From assembly GCF_001020985.1 (NCBI RefSeq), contig NZ_CP011542.1, positions 682,001-746,000 of the forward strand: a stretch of DNA of 64,000 bases. Direction: 5' to 3'. Every line of letters begins with the position of its first letter. Position 1 is the stretch's first letter. The position numbers and the translations under genes were made by a program. The notes under the pieces are model-generated. The model was not told the origin of the DNA. It ran no database searches and worked only from the letters and a program-made list of their open reading frames with translations. Positions 50,968 through 59,062 of the stretch are shown here, piece by piece. The stretch comes from Corynebacterium mustelae. Lineage in GTDB: Bacteria; Actinomycetota; Actinomycetes; Mycobacteriales; Mycobacteriaceae.

Positions 50968-52749
50968 TTACTTCAGTTCCATCATGACGGAGCCTTTGGT
51001 CACGCCTTCACCAGCGGCAACGGCCAGTCCGGTAACAACGCCAGCCTTGTGGGCCTTGACTGGGTTTTCCATCTTCATGGCCTCAAGGACAACCACGACT
51101 TCGCCTTCGGCTACTTCCTGGCCTTCCTCAACGTTGACCTTGATAACGGTGCCCTGCATTGGTGCGGCTACAGCGTCACCGGAGACGCCAGCCTTGGCAC
51201 CGCCAGAGCGGCGCTTCTTGGCCTTCTTCTTTGCGCCACCGGCACCGCCACCACCTAGGGCGAGGTCGCCAGGAAGCGCGATTTCGACGCGACGGCCGTC
51301 GATTTCGACAACAACCTTTTGGTTCGGGGTTGATTCTTCGGCTTCCTCGGCGTCGGCAGGGTCGACGTATGGTGGGATTGGGTTATCCCATTCTTCCTCA
51401 ATCCACTTGGTGTACACATCGAAACCGTTTTCGTCGCCGACGAAGGCTGGGTTTTCCACGATGTGGCGGTGGAATGGAATGGCGGTTGGCATACCCTCAA
51501 CGATGTACTCGGCCAGGGCGCGGCGGGAGCGCTGGAGGGCTTCTTCGCGGGTTTCACCGAAAACGATTAGCTTGGCCAGCATGGAGTCGAATTGGCCACC
51601 GATAACGGAGCCTTCAACGATGCCGGAGTCCATGCGGACACCTGGGCCAGCAGGCTCAACGTACTTGGTGATGGTGCCTGGTGCTGGCATGAAGTTGGAG
51701 CCAGCATCTTCGCCGTTGATACGGAATTCGAATGCGTGACCGCGAGGGGTTGGATCCTCCTTGATGTGGAGTTCCTTGCCCTCGGCGATGCGGAATTGCT
51801 CACGAACTAGGTCGAGTCCGGTGGTTGCTTCGGTGACTGGGTGTTCCACCTGAAGGCGGGTGTTGACCTCAAGGAAGGAGATCAGGCCGTCGGAGCCGAC
51901 CAGGTATTCTACGGTACCTGCGCCGTAGTATCCGGCTTCTTTACAGATGCGCTTTGCGGATTCGTGCAGGGAGGTGCGCTGTTCATCGGTCAGGTATGGG
52001 GCAGGAGCTTCCTCGACAAGCTTCTGGAAGCGGCGCTGCAGGGAGCAGTCGCGGGTACCGGCAACGATAACGTTGCCGTGCATATCGGCCAGAACCTGGC
52101 ATTCGACGTGGCGGGCTTTATCCAAGTAGCGTTCCACGAAGCATTCACCGCGACCGAAGGCTGCGACTGCCTCGCGGGTAGCGGATTCGTAGAGCTCCTC
52201 GACTTCGTCCATGGAGTAGGCGACTTTCATGCCGCGACCACCACCACCAAACGCAGCTTTGATGGCGATAGGCAGGCCGTATTCCTCGGCGAAAGCTACT
52301 ACCTCAGCGGCATCTTTCACTGGTTCTTTGGTGCCGGGGGCCATTGGAGCGTCGGCACGCAGTGCGATGTGGCGAGCAGTAACTTTGTCACCCAAGTCGC
52401 GGATGGATTGCGGGGATGGGCCGATCCAGATGAGGCCTGCGTTGATTACGGCCTCGGCGAAGTCGCCGTTTTCGGAAAGGAAGCCATAGCCTGGGTGGAT
52501 GGCGTCGGCGCCAGACTTCTTTGCAGCGTCGAGGATCTTGTCAAAGACCAGGTAGGACTCTGCGGAGTTCTGGCCGCCGAGGGCAAAAGCCTCGTCTGCC
52601 ATGCTAACGAATGGGGCGTCCGCGTCTGGTTCTGCGTATACAGCAACGCTGGCAATGCCTGCGTCACGGGCGGCGCGAATAACACGGATAGCGATCTCGC
52701 CACGGTTTGCGACGAGAACCTTTGTGATCTTCCTGGATTCCACAGTCAC
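50968..52749 (-). CDS. accBC: Acetyl/propionyl-CoA carboxylase alpha chain (biotin carboxylase and biotin carrier)
   Basis: 593 residues. It holds the biotin carboxylase ([21 protein letters not shown] at about 8-28, ATP lid [22 protein letters not shown]) and a C-terminal biotinyl domain with [10 protein letters not shown], the biotinylated Lys being 559. It supplies carboxybiotin to the AccD subunits for malonyl-CoA and mycolic precursor synthesis. It matches corynebacterial AccBC throughout. The start is GTG 52749 with AGGAG upstream; GTG 52743 is possible. It lies downstream of thtR on the same strand. Confidence 0.96.
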   Translation of the reverse strand: MTVESRKITKVLVANRGEIAIRVIRAARDAGIASVAVYAEPDADAPFVSMADEAFALGGQNSAESYLVFDKILDAAKKSGADAIHPGYGFLSENGDFAEAVINAGLIWIGPSPQSIRDLGDKVTARHIALRADAPMAPGTKEPVKDAAEVVAFAEEYGLPIAIKAAFGGGGRGMKVAYSMDEVEELYESATREAVAAFGRGECFVERYLDKARHVECQVLADMHGNVIVAGTRDCSLQRRFQKLVEEAPAPYLTDEQRTSLHESAKRICKEAGYYGAGTVEYLVGSDGLISFLEVNTRLQVEHPVTEATTGLDLVREQFRIAEGKELHIKEDPTPRGHAFEFRINGEDAGSNFMPAPGTITKYVEPAGPGVRMDSGIVEGSVIGGQFDSMLAKLIVFGETREEALQRSRRALAEYIVEGMPTAIPFHRHIVENPAFVGDENGFDVYTKWIEEEWDNPIPPYVDPADAEEAEESTPNQKVVVEIDGRRVEIALPGDLALGGGGAGGAKKKAKKRRSGGAKAGVSGDAVAAPMQGTVIKVNVEEGQEVAEGEVVVVLEAMKMENPVKAHKAGVVTGLAVAAGEGVTKGSVMMELK

Positions 52750-52816
52750 GTGAAGCTCTCCTGGTTCGTTGATGTGATCATTTGGAGTTTTAGTTGTCAG
52801 CTGTCGCTTCGGTTTT

Positions 52817-52850
52817 TCACCACGGTTTCGGCCGTACCGGTTTGTGGTGA
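52817..52850. repeat. Inverted repeat in the accBC leader
   Basis: TCACCAC (52817-52823) pairs with GTGGTGA (52844-52850) over a 20-base loop that contains ACCGG. It lies between the thtR stop and the accBC start, 68 bases before the latter. It could be an operator or mRNA leader hairpin. Confidence 0.4.
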
Positions 52851-52959
52851 TATGTGATTGTGGGATTGGAACACCCCATACAAAAATGTGAAGCGCTTGG
52901 CGTTAAACATTCTTACACATTTACGCCCGGCATAAAGCAAAAACTGCGAACTAAAAAAT

Positions 52960-53910
52960 TTACCGATGCGTGGTGCTGTTCCATTCCAGTGACATTTCAA
53001 GGTTGTCAGGTTCCTCACCTTTCCGTATCGGCATGCGTACCATGTTTCCCCATTCTGCCCATGATCCATCGTAATTGCGAACTTTTTCACAGCCTAGCAG
53101 GTATTTTAGGACGAACCAGCTGTGTGCGGCCCGGTGTCCTTGATAACAATAAACGATTGTTTCGTCTGCATTGATAGCCGGTTCAAAAGCTGTCTCTAGC
53201 TCGGCTCGTGAGCGGAAACGGGCATTAGGGTAGACGGCGTTTTCCCACTCAACGTTCACTGCCCGGGGTATATGTCCTTGCCGCAATACCCCCGTATTGG
53301 GGGTATTGTCCGGGGGTGTGCCCATATATTCTTCAGAACTGCGAACGTCCAAGATTGTTGCGTCGGTGATGTGCCTGGCTTCTGGGTTGTATTCGCCAGC
53401 CGGTGGTTCGCCGATGATGTCGGAAACGAAGGCGCGGATTTCGTCGTCTCGTCGGTCGACGACCGGATAATTGGTGGCGGGGTAGTCGGGGACAACGTAG
53501 TTGGTGTCCCGTTCCTCCGCGATCCAGGCATCTCGTCCGCCGTTAAGTAGGCGGACGTCTTTGTGTCCAAAAAGCTCAAATACCCACAGGGCAAAAGCTG
53601 CCCAGGTATTGGATTTATCGCCGTAGATCACAACAGTGTCGTCGCGTGCGATGCCTTTTTCGTTCATGAGCTCGGCGAATCGTTCTGGGCTTAAAAAGTC
53701 GCGCGAGAGCGGATCGTTAAGGTCGCGGCGCCAGTCAATGCGTACCGCCCCGGGAATGTGCCCGATGTCGTATTGGCGGGGGTCTTCGTCAGATTCGACG
53801 ACGCGGAGCCCCGGGGTGCCGAGTCGGGCGGAAAGCCAAGAGGCTGAGACTAGCCGTTCCGGGTGGGCGTATTCGGCGAAGTGTGGGTCTGGATCAAACG
53901 GCGCAGGCAT
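52960..53910 (-). CDS. thtR: Thiosulfate sulfurtransferase (rhodanese)
   Basis: 316 residues, two rhodanese domains in tandem. Only the second has the active Cys, in [12 protein letters not shown] (near residue 260). It transfers sulfane sulfur from thiosulfate to acceptors. The first domain starts with [26 protein letters not shown]. In C. glutamicum thtR is the neighbour of accBC. ATG 53910. A 10-bp perfect hairpin lies inside the coding sequence at 53284-53308. Confidence 0.92.
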   Translation of the reverse strand: MPAPFDPDPHFAEYAHPERLVSASWLSARLGTPGLRVVESDEDPRQYDIGHIPGAVRIDWRRDLNDPLSRDFLSPERFAELMNEKGIARDDTVVIYGDKSNTWAAFALWVFELFGHKDVRLLNGGRDAWIAEERDTNYVVPDYPATNYPVVDRRDDEIRAFVSDIIGEPPAGEYNPEARHITDATILDVRSSEEYMGTPPDNTPNTGVLRQGHIPRAVNVEWENAVYPNARFRSRAELETAFEPAINADETIVYCYQGHRAAHSWFVLKYLLGCEKVRNYDGSWAEWGNMVRMPIRKGEEPDNLEMSLEWNSTTHR

Positions 53911-54765
53911 AGCGAAGATGGTGCCTTTCTGTCAGTTGCATTGAGTGAAAAATGGGATTTCTTTTCAAGGGTAGTCCGTTTTGGGCTTTAAACGCGGGCA
54001 ACCGATGTGAAAATTTGCGTGCGTTGCATTCGTAGAGGGGCGGCGTGGGACATTGGTGCCGTCGGCGATGGGTAAAAGCCGCGAAAAGGGGGACGTGTTG
54101 TGTGGTGGCGCTGAAGGTTGTATCTCGGTTGGTTTTTGCATCCGTGACCAAGGGGTTGCTGCTTTGTGCATGGTGGGCACTGGCTGATGGAACAACCGCT
54201 GGTGTGGGCCACGGCTAGCGGGAGTGCGTCAATAAAGTTTGGTTGATTGACAATAGCGACCACGGTTTCGTGGTGTTCTGGTTCCTGGCGTTCGGGCTGA
54301 GGTCGAAGCTGATACTTTGGTGTGATGTCACCGTAATTTCTTTAATTTTGGTGGATATTTTTGCAGTTCTCAGGTCTGAAGCTATGTATTCGTGTGACTT
54401 GCACTCATTGCAAAGTATCTTTGCTTGGATGATGCCGCTGTGCCGCTATCAGCTGTTGGAGTATGTCCCGTTTTTTGGAGGCAAAGTTATCAGTGAGCGG
54501 AGCGTAGAAGGTGGATGGGTTATGTCAGTTTTAGTGACGAATCTAAATAACGGGGATACTTACAAGGTAGCTGGCGTGCATCGCTAGTTTAGGTTCCTGG
54601 CTGTGTGCTATGCAGGGGGTCTCTGAGATTCGCCTTTTCGACGTTGGGTCTTTCTTCTGCGGGGACTAGGCGCGGAACTGGTCGCCCGGATGGGGCAGTG
54701 GCCTTGGGGTGGGCGGCAGTTCTCACGCCGACTTTCAAAGCTGATTGGCTAGCTTCTGTTTGCTC
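53911..54765. other. Long gene-free stretch
   Basis: About 850 bases between thtR and the PadR gene. Open frames on both strands have poor composition and no ribosome sites. It holds one decamer copy at 54634. I see no RNA gene or repeat. Confidence 0.6.
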
Positions 54766-55302
54766 TCAGTTCTCCAACGATTTATTTGCCAGGTTTGTGA
54801 ACCAGTCGTAAGTGTGCTGCATTGCAGACAGGCCGTAATCAAGGGTCGCTTTTTGGTAGGCGGCTACGTCGCGTAGATCGTTGGGGACATTGCTTAGTGC
54901 CTTGGAGACCTCTCGCTCCACCATGGCCAGGCGCTCGAGATCTGCGAGTGCGCGTTCCTGCATACGGATAAGGATGTCGCGGCGGTCCTCGGCTTCAACG
55001 AAACCAAGGAAGTACAACCGAGCGAGCGCGGCGGAATCAAAGTCGCCCTCAATCTCCCCTCTCATCCACTCGCCGAAGCGTTGCCGTCCAATGTTTGTGA
55101 TGGCGTATTCCTTGCGTCCACGTGCCCCCGGTTCCTGTTTGGAGACTCGGATCGCGCCGTCTGACAGCAGGTTATTTAAAGATCGCTTGATGCTGCCCGC
55201 ACTGGATCCATAGAAGAGGGATACGCCAGATTCGAAGGCTTTGGTCAGGTCATAGAGGCTCATTCGGGCGATATGTAGGAGGCCAAGGATTACGTAGCTC
55301 AC
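54766..55302 (-). CDS. PadR family transcriptional regulator
   Basis: 178 residues. The winged-helix region is PadR: SYVILGLLHIARMSLYDLTKAFESGVSLFYGSSAGSIKRSLNNLLSDGAIRVSKQEPGARGRKEYAITNIGRQRF (about 2-76), with the typical G-R-G/A-R-K-E-Y-x-I-T wing. The C-terminal half is the Vir_act_alpha_C helical domain (about 85-178). It starts at GTG 55302 and is divergent from an ABC exporter pair, a common PadR arrangement where it represses the transporter. Confidence 0.88.
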   Translation of the reverse strand: MSYVILGLLHIARMSLYDLTKAFESGVSLFYGSSAGSIKRSLNNLLSDGAIRVSKQEPGARGRKEYAITNIGRQRFGEWMRGEIEGDFDSAALARLYFLGFVEAEDRRDILIRMQERALADLERLAMVEREVSKALSNVPNDLRDVAAYQKATLDYGLSAMQHTYDWFTNLANKSLEN

Positions 55303-55338
55303 ACCCGCATGCTACTTTATTTGACCGCTGTTAACATA

Positions 55339-55375
55339 AGATATATAACTAATAGAGATATATCGCAAAGAGATA
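55339..55375. promoter_or_regulatory. Candidate PadR operator/promoter region
   Basis: AGATATAT followed by AGAGATATATC and AGAGATAT: AT-rich repeated units with an imperfect dyad (GATATAT 55340-55346, ATATATC 55358-55364) in the divergent region between the PadR and ABC genes. PadR-type operators are AT-rich dyads. No direct evidence. Confidence 0.4.
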
Positions 55376-55500
55376 TTGACTGGGTGTTGGACATGTCTCC
55401 TTGGAGGTGCAGGGGAGGATGGCCGAATCGTGTGATCTAGTCAATTTGCTAACTGAGGAGAATTGCACATGTTGACATGCCTATTGAAGGAGGTAGGGGA

Positions 55501-56466
55501 ATGTCTTTGATTGAGATCGAACATGTCTCGAAGACGTTCAAGGGTCGTTCGGGCGACATCGTGGCAAATGACGATGTCAGTTTGCGTATCGATGAGGGCA
55601 AGGTCTTTGGGATTTTTGGGCACAACGGCGCAGGTAAAACCACGATCGTGAACCAGTTGCTTGGTTTAATCCAGCCCGATTCCGGCTCGATCGTTGTTTC
55701 GGGGGAGGATATTGTCCGCGACCGCCGGAGGGGAAGGTATCTGTGCTCAATCCAGCCACAAGGCTCGGTCCCCTTGGGGGAGCTGACCCCGCGAGCGGTA
55801 ACACGTATCATGGCGAAGCTTCGTGGGGCTTCTAATGCGGAGGTTGTCCGCAAGACTAACGAGCTCTTTGAGCGTTTAGACATCGCCGCCTGGGCTGATC
55901 AGCCAGGCAATAAACTCTCGGGTGGTATCCTGCGTCTTACTGGGTTCTGTATGGCGGCCATTTGTCCTGGGCGGGTGGTAGTGCTTGACGAGCCCACTAA
56001 TGATGTCGACCCTGTGCGGCGCCGTCTGCTGTGGAGTGCAATCCGGGATCTTACCCGTGACGGCACGTCCGTGCTGTTGGTGACTCACTCCATTAGTGAG
56101 GCTGAAGGAGCCGTTGACGAAATGGCAATCCTGGACAAAGGGCGCGTCCTTGTCCAGGGCAACGCAGCGAAGATTAAAGCCAAGACGGTCGGTGACCGAA
56201 TGAAACTAGAGGCGGTCACCACAGCATCACGTCCCACGTTCAGGGCGCCAGATTGGGTTGATCATGTGGAGGTTGTGGAGGGGCATCTGACGTTGTCCTT
56301 CTCTTCAAACCGTGCTGTGGAAGCGCTCGGATGGGCGTCGGAACTCCAAAAGGTAAACGTCTTGGACGGCTACTCACTACGCCAAATGTCGCTGGAGGAT
56401 GTGTATATCCAACTAGTTGGCGAAAAGAAAACTTGCTCAGAGGAGGTGGTCCGTCATGCGGGCTGA
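55501..56466 (+). CDS. ABC transporter ATP-binding protein
   Basis: 321 residues. Walker A GHNGAGKTT, signature LSGGILRLTGF (the Gln/Arg usual after SGG is replaced), Walker B VVVLDEPTNDVDP, H-switch LVTHSISEA. The C-terminal part (about 230-321) resembles the accessory domain of drug or lantibiotic-type exporters. ATG 55501 is preceded by GAAGGAGG 7 bases away; the longer reading from 55477 is rejected. Co-transcribed with the permease, whose start lies within its end. Confidence 0.9.
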   Translation: MSLIEIEHVSKTFKGRSGDIVANDDVSLRIDEGKVFGIFGHNGAGKTTIVNQLLGLIQPDSGSIVVSGEDIVRDRRRGRYLCSIQPQGSVPLGELTPRAVTRIMAKLRGASNAEVVRKTNELFERLDIAAWADQPGNKLSGGILRLTGFCMAAICPGRVVVLDEPTNDVDPVRRRLLWSAIRDLTRDGTSVLLVTHSISEAEGAVDEMAILDKGRVLVQGNAAKIKAKTVGDRMKLEAVTTASRPTFRAPDWVDHVEVVEGHLTLSFSSNRAVEALGWASELQKVNVLDGYSLRQMSLEDVYIQLVGEKKTCSEEVVRHAG

Positions 56467-57187
56467 GGGGCAACTAAAGCACGTGCTTGCATTACAGATA
56501 CGCAAGCAAGGGAGTTACTTGGTGGTATTCACTGCCATCATGATCATTATTGCACTCGGTGTGGTCGTCGGGTTCTCGTTCCTGTTATCCTCTCCGGGAG
56601 GTGACGAACTGCTGTACTTGGCCACAGGGGCTCCTACAATAGTCCTGATCATGACTGCCTTGGTTACCGTGCCTATGCAGAATGCGGGAGCCCGTTTGGC
56701 AGGCTATATCGACTTCATCAAGTCACTGCCTGTCAGCCGCAAGCAGTTCCTCTTCGCCGATGTTTTGATCTGGGCCGCGATAACGGTGCCTGCCATTGTG
56801 ATCTCCGTGATGGTGGCGCACTTCGTGTTCAAGCCAGGATTCTCAGTGTCGTGGACCATCGTCCCGGTTTATCTGCTTGTGGTGGCGTCATGCTTCGGGA
56901 TCGGCTATGGCTATTCATTTGTCATGCCAGCGGAGCCTGCGATGGCGTTGTCTCAGGTTATCGCCTTTACGGCGCTGATGTTTTCGCCAATTAACTTCCC
57001 CCTCGAGCGTCTGCCTGAGTGGCTCCAGGTGGTCCATTTGGTGTTGCCGCTACACCATATGGCCGAGGTTATGCGGGCTTCTTTGGCTAATGCGACGTTC
57101 TCGGCGCATTGGGGCAGCTACGTCATCCTTGGCGTCTGGGCAGTTCTGGGATTTGTGGGTGCCGCCCGCGTGTTGGAGCGGGCTTGA
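56456..57187 (+). CDS. ABC transporter permease (ABC-2 type)
   Basis: 243 residues with about six hydrophobic segments (YLVVFTAIMIIIALGVVVGFSFLLS, TIVLIMTALVTVPMQN, FADVLIWAAITVPAIVISVMVAHFVF, LLVVASCFGIGYGYSFVM, VIAFTALMFSPINFPL, YVILGVWAVLGFVGAA). ATG 56456 overlaps the ATPase stop by 11 bases and has GAGGAGGT upstream. Forms the exporter with the preceding ATPase. Substrate unknown. Confidence 0.88.
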   Translation: MRAEGQLKHVLALQIRKQGSYLVVFTAIMIIIALGVVVGFSFLLSSPGGDELLYLATGAPTIVLIMTALVTVPMQNAGARLAGYIDFIKSLPVSRKQFLFADVLIWAAITVPAIVISVMVAHFVFKPGFSVSWTIVPVYLLVVASCFGIGYGYSFVMPAEPAMALSQVIAFTALMFSPINFPLERLPEWLQVVHLVLPLHHMAEVMRASLANATFSAHWGSYVILGVWAVLGFVGAARVLERA

Positions 57188-57581
57188 GGTCCCTTAAGGG
57201 GGTCTTAGGTTTCGCTGTGCCGTGCATCTTCTTAAGAATGTGCGGCATCACTGCCTCTTGGGTCGATGATGGTTGATCTTTTAACATGAAGCGGTGGTGT
57301 GTGGCATTGATTACCTTTTAGTGTTGAAGCGAGCGGCACCACGTTTTGTTGACTAAAATATTTTGGGTGTGCTTGGTTATGTAGCACTTCGGCCTGATCG
57401 TCATCGTCGCTGCTAAACGGGTTTTGGCGGTGCTTTTCGACGACACCTGGTGACGGTTGGTCACCAACGTGGAAGCGATATTGAGGGTTGGGTTTTATCT
57501 ACCAGGCAGGCATTTCCATCATCCATAGTTCGTGCTCGTACCAACCTAATGAGCATTTGATTCCCGTGAAAGGGCACCACC
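57188..57581. other. Gene-free stretch after the ABC exporter
   Basis: About 390 bases. An imperfect hairpin at 57218-57247 (TGCCG...GAATGTGCGGCA) may terminate the exporter operon. One decamer copy at 57433. No credible gene. Confidence 0.55.
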
Positions 57582-58640
57582 GTGCATAAGAGCATTGTTG
57601 TATTTGAGGTCGAAGGCGGCTCCGATAAATTCATCGATGGGCACCGCAAAGACACCATGCCGATTGTCAATGCCATCAAAGAAGCAGGCTGGCATGCAGA
57701 GGTGGTGTACTACCGTCCTGAGTGGACAGAAACCCTATTTGAATACGTATCCAAGAATTTCGACGCTTATATTTCGCGTGTTAATCCTGGCAATATTCCG
57801 GGTGGAGAAAAGGGTTACTTTGACTTGCTGACCAAACTTAGTGACGCAGGCCTGGTTGGTATGTCCACCCCGGCGGAAATGATGGCTTATGGTGCCAAGG
57901 ACGCCCTGGTCAAGCTTAATGACACCGACCTGGTGCCAGCCGACACCGCCGCATACTATGACGTCGAGACTTTCCACAACACCTTCCCAACTTCCATTTC
58001 CTACGGTGAGCGTGTATTGAAGCAAAACCGTGGCTCCACCGGTGAGGGGATCTGGCGTGTGCAGTTGGAAGACAAGGAATTGGCAACGTCAGTTACTCCA
58101 GGTACCGCTCTTCCGTTGGATACCAAGCTGCGCTGTACCGAAGCGGTGGACAACCACACGGAAATCCGCGAATTGGGTGAGTTCATGGACTTCTGCGACC
58201 AGTACATCATTGGCGATAACGGCATGCTGGTTGACATGCGTTTTATGCCTCGCATCGTTGAGGGAGAGATCCGTATTCTTCTGGTTGGCCCGCATCCGGT
58301 ATTTGTGGTGCATAAGAAGCCTGCCGAAGGTGGCGACAACTTCTCGGCAACCCTGTTCTCCGGTGCGAAGTACACGTATGACAAGCCGGAGGCATGGCAG
58401 GAATTGGTAGATATGTTTGCCGAGGCTCGCCCGGTCATTGCCGAGAAGCTTGGTGGCGACAACATTCCATTGATTTGGACCGCTGACTTCATGCTCGCTG
58501 ATGCTGAAGACGGTTCTGACACCTACGTGCTCGGTGAGATCAACTGCTCCTGTGTTGGCTTCACCTCCGAGTTGGATATGGGTATTCAGGAATTGGTGGC
58601 TAAGGAAGCCATCGGCCGTGTGGAGGCAAAACACGCTTAA
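57582..58640 (+). CDS. Cj0069 family ATP-grasp-like protein
   Basis: 352 residues. The sequence resembles the Cj0069 family: SIVVFEVEGGSDKFIDGHRKDTMPIVNAIKEAGWHAEVVYY, then VLKQNRGSTGEGIW (ATP-binding Lys), VDMRFMPRIVEGEIRILLVGPHPVFVVHKK, and the metal/ATP segment WTADFMLADAEDGSDTYVLGEINCSCVG, where the Glu-x-Asn ends the ATP-grasp. Probably a carboxylate-amine ligase; the substrate is not known. GTG 57582 has GAAAGGG upstream. Complete and followed by a terminator. Confidence 0.8.
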   Translation: MHKSIVVFEVEGGSDKFIDGHRKDTMPIVNAIKEAGWHAEVVYYRPEWTETLFEYVSKNFDAYISRVNPGNIPGGEKGYFDLLTKLSDAGLVGMSTPAEMMAYGAKDALVKLNDTDLVPADTAAYYDVETFHNTFPTSISYGERVLKQNRGSTGEGIWRVQLEDKELATSVTPGTALPLDTKLRCTEAVDNHTEIRELGEFMDFCDQYIIGDNGMLVDMRFMPRIVEGEIRILLVGPHPVFVVHKKPAEGGDNFSATLFSGAKYTYDKPEAWQELVDMFAEARPVIAEKLGGDNIPLIWTADFMLADAEDGSDTYVLGEINCSCVGFTSELDMGIQELVAKEAIGRVEAKHA

Positions 58641-59062
58641 ACTGTAACCACTAAACACATCCTGATCACGGTTGGTTTTGCCCAGAGTTATGCGGTGGAG
58701 CCAACCGTGATTTATATTTTTTATAGCCACAACATGTGCGGTAGTTGTACATTTTTCCGAAGCAGTTGCTGTTTTATGCAGGCGCTACTTTCTGGAAGGT
58801 TTGAGGTTCAAAAGCAAGCTCACTGTTATTCATGTTGTGGCGCTCTTGCTGTTAGCACACACTAGAAGCTGAGCTACCTGTGATGGCAAAATTCTTAGCA
58901 CAACCCCAGGTGTGAGGTGCTGGGGTAGCTATTTGAGCAGAGGAAACCCCCGGCCTATTGTTGGAGAGTCGGTTTGAAGTTGTTGCTCATACTCTTTGAA
59001 CCGTCGAGTGTTGTGGTGCCAAGATGGCTAGCACGATTGGTTTCCAGTGACTGGGGAGATTG
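58641..59062. other. Intergenic stretch
   Basis: About 420 bases holding a terminator at its start (58665-58720). The rest has no credible gene; the promoter of the acyltransferase gene must lie in the last 150 bases. Confidence 0.6.
58665..58720 (+). terminator. Intrinsic terminator of the ATP-grasp gene
   Basis: A perfect 11-bp stem (ATCACGGTTGG 58665-58675 / CCAACCGTGAT 58701-58711) with a 25-base loop, followed by a T-rich tract (TTATATTTTT). Confidence 0.8.

Noticed and set aside
51841..52857. A long plus-strand open frame (338 codons) opposite accBC
   Set aside because: It is antisense to a well-supported carboxylase gene and its composition follows from the codon bias of that strand; no ribosome site or domain.
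54243..54587. A 114-codon plus-strand frame in the gap after thtR
   Set aside because: Hydrophobic and Cys-rich without a membrane pattern or ribosome site; treated as noncoding.
57218..57247. Hairpin after the ABC exporter as a firm terminator
   Set aside because: The arms pair imperfectly and there is no T-run; mentioned only in the gap note.
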